Shown: one piece after another, positions 61,522 through 64,000 of the stretch | How the letters are laid out: the number at the start of each line of letters is the position of its first letter | Position numbering within the stretch: the first letter of the stretch is position 1 | DNA from: Bacteroidota bacterium | GTDB lineage: Bacteria; Bacteroidota; Bacteroidia; Flavobacteriales_D; Sanyastnellaceae | NCBI GenBank assembly: GCA_027622975.1 | Contig: JAQBVN010000011.1 | Location: 1-64,000 of the forward strand | Direction: 5' to 3' | Length of the DNA stretch: 64,000 nucleotides | The notes under the pieces: model-generated | Told to the model about the DNA's origin: nothing | Database searches by the model: none | The model's input: only the letters and a program-made list of their open reading frames with translations | Position numbers and translations under genes: made by a program

Positions 61522-62898
61522 TCAGGGTTGGAGGTTGGGGTCTTGCATGAAGTAGAGCGTGATTCGCTGAGAGGGCTGGTAATAGGTTTGGGCTGCCGCG
61601 CGAATGTCCTCGGGAGTCACTGCCAAATACCTTTCGATTTCCGTGTTGATCAAGTTGGCATCACCAAAATAAGTGTGGTAGTTGGCCAAACTCTCTGCAA
61701 TGCCAGCCATGCTTTGGTTTCCCGCAAAAAAGGAGGTCTCGATTTGATTTTTGAGCTTTTGCAATTCCCGATCGGAAATCAACTCGGTCTGCATCCTTTC
61801 CACTTCGTCGTTCATGGCTTGCTCAACCATGGAAGGTTGAACACCCATGTTGCACATGGCAAATGCCAAAGTCAATCCTGGATCTTCAAGGCCAAAACTG
61901 AACGCACCACAAAACAGGGCGAGCTGGTCGTTTTCAACCACACGTTGATTCAAGCGTGAACTCTCACCTTGGCTCAGGACCTGGTTCAACATGTCCACTG
62001 CGTAATAGTCGGGGGTCCCTTGGGCAGGGATGGGATAGGCTTGAACCACCATGGGCAAACGGTCTTTTCCAAAGATGGTGTCTCGAACCTCCGCGGTTCT
62101 CATTGGCTCGACAATGGATGGCCGGGGAATGTCGCGACCGCCCCGTGGGATGTCCTTGAAATACAGTTCGACCAAGGCTCTGGCCTCTTGAACATTCAAA
62201 TCCCCCGCAATGCTTAACGTGGCATTCTCTGGCACGTAGAACGTGTTGTAGAAATCCATGAAATCGGCATGGTTGGCTGCATCGAGATGTTCCATGGATC
62301 CAATGGGTGTCCATTGGTAGGGGTGCTCACTGTAGGCCATGGCCATGGTGGTGGGAAGCAATTGCCCATATGGCTGGTTGTCGTAGCGTTGACGCTTCTC
62401 TTCTTTAACCACTTCATTTTGCGTGTCGATGCCGATCTGCTCAATGTTGGCATGCAGCATTCGTTCTGATTCCAACCACAACCCCAACGCAAGTTGGTTG
62501 CTTGGCAAGAGCTCATAATAGAAGGTGCGATCTTGGGTGGTGTTGGCGTTGAGGATGCCGCCCGCGCGCTCCACGTAGGTGTCAAACTCTCCACGTCCAA
62601 TGTTTTCTGACCCCTCAAACAACAGGTGCTCAAAAAAGTGAGCCATGCCTGTTCGGTCGATGCGTTCGTTTTTGGAACCGACGTGATACAACACGGTGAC
62701 AGCCACAAGGGGCGTGCTGTGATCTTCATGAAGGATGACGTGCAGTCCATTGTGGAGGTCAAACTCCGTGAATTCGATGGTTGGCGTTTGGGTTTGGCCC
62801 CAAAGGCTGCTGCCCGCGCTCAAGGCTAACCATGCCAAGAAAGGCACGTGACAACAGCGGTAGCTGCCGATTGCCGGGCTGGAAAAGGTGAATCGCAT
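61522..62898 (-). CDS. M16-family zinc peptidase, active subunit
   Basis: 458 residues from the ATG at 62898; the longer upstream reading lacks coding character. A signal peptide ends near LWGQ. The inverted zinc motif HFFEH is at 87-91, with a Glu-rich NEVVKEEKRQR stretch at 161-171 expected to supply the third ligand. It heads the operon M16A-M16B-ftsE-GT2. It is divergent from hutH, and an 8+8 base dyad lies in the 51-base gap. Confidence 0.93.
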   Translation of the reverse strand: MRFTFSSPAIGSYRCCHVPFLAWLALSAGSSLWGQTQTPTIEFTEFDLHNGLHVILHEDHSTPLVAVTVLYHVGSKNERIDRTGMAHFFEHLLFEGSENIGRGEFDTYVERAGGILNANTTQDRTFYYELLPSNQLALGLWLESERMLHANIEQIGIDTQNEVVKEEKRQRYDNQPYGQLLPTTMAMAYSEHPYQWTPIGSMEHLDAANHADFMDFYNTFYVPENATLSIAGDLNVQEARALVELYFKDIPRGGRDIPRPSIVEPMRTAEVRDTIFGKDRLPMVVQAYPIPAQGTPDYYAVDMLNQVLSQGESSRLNQRVVENDQLALFCGAFSFGLEDPGLTLAFAMCNMGVQPSMVEQAMNDEVERMQTELISDRELQKLKNQIETSFFAGNQSMAGIAESLANYHTYFGDANLINTEIERYLAVTPEDIRAAAQTYYQPSQRITLYFMQDPNLQP

Positions 62899-62915
62899 GT
62901 GGGAAAATTGAGCCT

Positions 62916-62945
62916 GCAAGATAGGTCGGTCCCGAGGTATCTTGC
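62916..62945. promoter_or_regulatory. 8+8 base dyad between the M16 operon and hutH
   Basis: GCAAGATA (62916-62923), 14 bases, TATCTTGC (62938-62945), perfect arms. Each arm also resembles a -7 element reading outward toward its gene, so it may be a shared operator or just two back-to-back promoters. Confidence 0.5.
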
Positions 62946-62949
62946 CTCC

Positions 62950-64000
62950 ATGGAAACGAGCCATGATCAGGAACCCAATGTGAAGACCTTGCCAGAGGGT
63001 TGGTGGGGTGCCGATGTGTTTTGGAAGTTGCAGAGGGAACGTGGAACGACATGGACCTTGTCTCAGGAGGCAATCGATCGCGTGGAAGCTTGCCACGTCT
63101 ATCTTCTCGGACGCGTCGAGGGTGGGGACACCCTGTATGGGATCAACACAGGCTTTGGAGATTTGGCCACCACGAGGGTGGACGATTTGGCGGGATTGCA
63201 GCGGAATTTGCTTCGCTCCCATGCATGTGGAGTGGGTGATCCATTGCCCCAGGAGGTGGTGAGCGCCATGCTTTTGTTGAAGGTCAAATCGCTCTCGCAA
63301 GGCCACAGTGGGGTGGCGGTTGCCACGGTTCAACGGCTTCTCGATCATTGGAATGCATGCGTGTTGCCGGTGGTTCCACGGCAGGGGTCGTTGGGGGCGT
63401 CCGGGGATTTGGCGCCCCTGGCGCATTTGGTCTTGCCTTTGATTGGGGAAGGGGAGGTCATCATGTCGGATGGACGCAGACTGGGGGCCGGAGAGGCCTT
63501 GGCTGAGCTTGGTTGGAAACCCCTTGCATTGGGACCTAAAGAGGGATTGGCGTTGATCAATGGGACCCAAATGATGCTCGGCATGGGCATGGTGGCCCTG
63601 GAACGAGTCACGCGGTTGGCCGAATGGGCCGATGCCGTCGGGGCGTGGTCACTCGAAGCGTGGAATGGCCTGAAAGCTGCCATGCACCCGTCGATTCACC
63701 GCATCCGGAATCAAGCTGGGGCGATGATTTCAGCCCACAACGTAGCCTCGTGGCTCGAAGGCAGTCAACGAATGGACCTTCCTCGAGCGTACGTCCAAGA
63801 CCCTTATTCGTTCCGGTGCCTTCCTCAAGTGCACGGAGCATCCCGGGATGTCCTCGAAGGCGTCCGAGCCGTGTTGGAGGCGGAAGTGAATGCCGTGACC
63901 GACAACCCGCTCGTTTTCCCGGACGAAGATTTGATTGTCAGTGGTGGCAATTTCCACGGCCAGCCGCTGGCCTTGGCCATGGATCGATTGGCCTTGGCCG
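62950..64000 (+). CDS. hutH: Histidine ammonia-lyase, N-terminal part
   Basis: About 350 residues are visible; the gene runs off the right edge. The MIO cofactor triad is Ala150-Ser151-Gly152 in GSLGASGDL. YGINTGFGDL, KEGLALINGTQ and YSFRCLPQVHGASRDVL are family motifs, and VTDNPLVF precedes the edge. It deaminates histidine to urocanate, the first step of histidine breakdown. Other hut genes would lie beyond the window. Tyrosine or phenylalanine ammonia-lyase activity cannot be fully excluded, but the sequence fits HAL best. Confidence 0.92.
   Translation, partial: METSHDQEPNVKTLPEGWWGADVFWKLQRERGTTWTLSQEAIDRVEACHVYLLGRVEGGDTLYGINTGFGDLATTRVDDLAGLQRNLLRSHACGVGDPLPQEVVSAMLLLKVKSLSQGHSGVAVATVQRLLDHWNACVLPVVPRQGSLGASGDLAPLAHLVLPLIGEGEVIMSDGRRLGAGEALAELGWKPLALGPKEGLALINGTQMMLGMGMVALERVTRLAEWADAVGAWSLEAWNGLKAAMHPSIHRIRNQAGAMISAHNVASWLEGSQRMDLPRAYVQDPYSFRCLPQVHGASRDVLEGVRAVLEAEVNAVTDNPLVFPDEDLIVSGGNFHGQPLALAMDRLALA

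Noticed and set aside
1-64000. Mobile elements, prophage or defence island
   Set aside because: No integrase, transposase, phage, toxin-antitoxin or restriction gene, no tRNA attachment site and no paired terminal repeats were found; the gene set is mostly core or envelope related.

Overview
The window looks like chromosomal DNA of a Bacteroidota bacterium, most likely a Flavobacteriales member with unusually GC-rich coding sequence. The evidence is the gene complement and the promoters. There is a secreted protein with a C-terminal type IX secretion (T9SS) sorting domain, a PorE-like envelope protein, a DUF4835 protein, a TonB-dependent receptor with an N-terminal carboxypeptidase-regulatory domain, and the block bamD - omega-like subunit - coaBC - DUF4835 - recN. 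Repeated TAnnTTTG elements, the -7 sequence of the Bacteroidota housekeeping sigma factor, lie just upstream of start codons. I see no tRNA, rRNA, CRISPR array, integrase, transposase or insertion sequence. Genes are tightly packed and no stretch over 300 bases lacks a gene.

Layout. 1-4.8 kb: the 5' part of a secreted protein gene, then an operon (minus strand) of an RND/MMPL exporter, a Tat-exported Ntn-hydrolase and a UbiA prenyltransferase. 4.9-6.8 kb: dnaK. 7-10.6 kb: a divergent pair (BtuF-like receptor, Gfo/Idh oxidoreductase), a FemAB-like acyltransferase and a secreted protein of unknown function. 10.8-15.7 kb: a lone Lhr-like helicase and a TonB receptor. 15.8-20.8 kb: the recN-to-bamD block. 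21-24.8 kb: an alpha-oxoamine synthase (sphingolipid or sulfonolipid type), truA and an MsbA-like exporter. 25.3-29.4 kb: a phenylacetyl-CoA epoxidase cluster, paaABCD plus a thioesterase, with paaE divergent. 29.6-34.5 kb: a Kazal- and repeat-containing T9SS cargo protein, an ABC-F ATPase and an ElaA-like acetyltransferase. 34.5-38 kb: pyrG, an AI-2E family permease and SixA. 38-39.6 kb: a DtxR/MntR-like regulator and ZIP transporter pair preceded by two operator-like dyads. 39.5-49.4 kb: mpl, an EI24 protein, aroA, ubiE/menG, a TrkH-like K+ channel, a heptose kinase, an aspartate aminotransferase and a sodium:solute symporter. 49.5-57.9 kb (plus strand): recR, a GT2/phosphoglycosyltransferase-like fusion, an E2 acyltransferase, a PorE-like protein, an exonuclease and a GT4. 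57.9-62.9 kb (minus strand): an operon of two M16 peptidase-like proteins, ftsE and a GT2. 62.95 kb to the end: hutH, cut by the window edge.

How it fits together. Much of the window serves the envelope: outer-membrane assembly (BamD), T9SS-related proteins, cell-wall recycling (Mpl), LPS/glycan synthesis (heptose kinase, three glycosyltransferases), lipid synthesis and export. The rest is core metabolism and repair plus one catabolic module (phenylacetate ring epoxidation). The most notable regulatory signals are the tandem dyads in front of the metal regulator/transporter operon, a group of genes whose -7-like element ends exactly four bases before the start codon (suggesting leaderless mRNAs), a palindrome filling the pyrG leader, and an 8+8 base dyad between the M16 operon and hutH. 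I found no clear defence island or novel multi-gene system. The best leads are these regulatory arrangements, a glycosyltransferase fused to what looks like an inactive phosphoglycosyltransferase, and long tail-to-tail gene overlaps.
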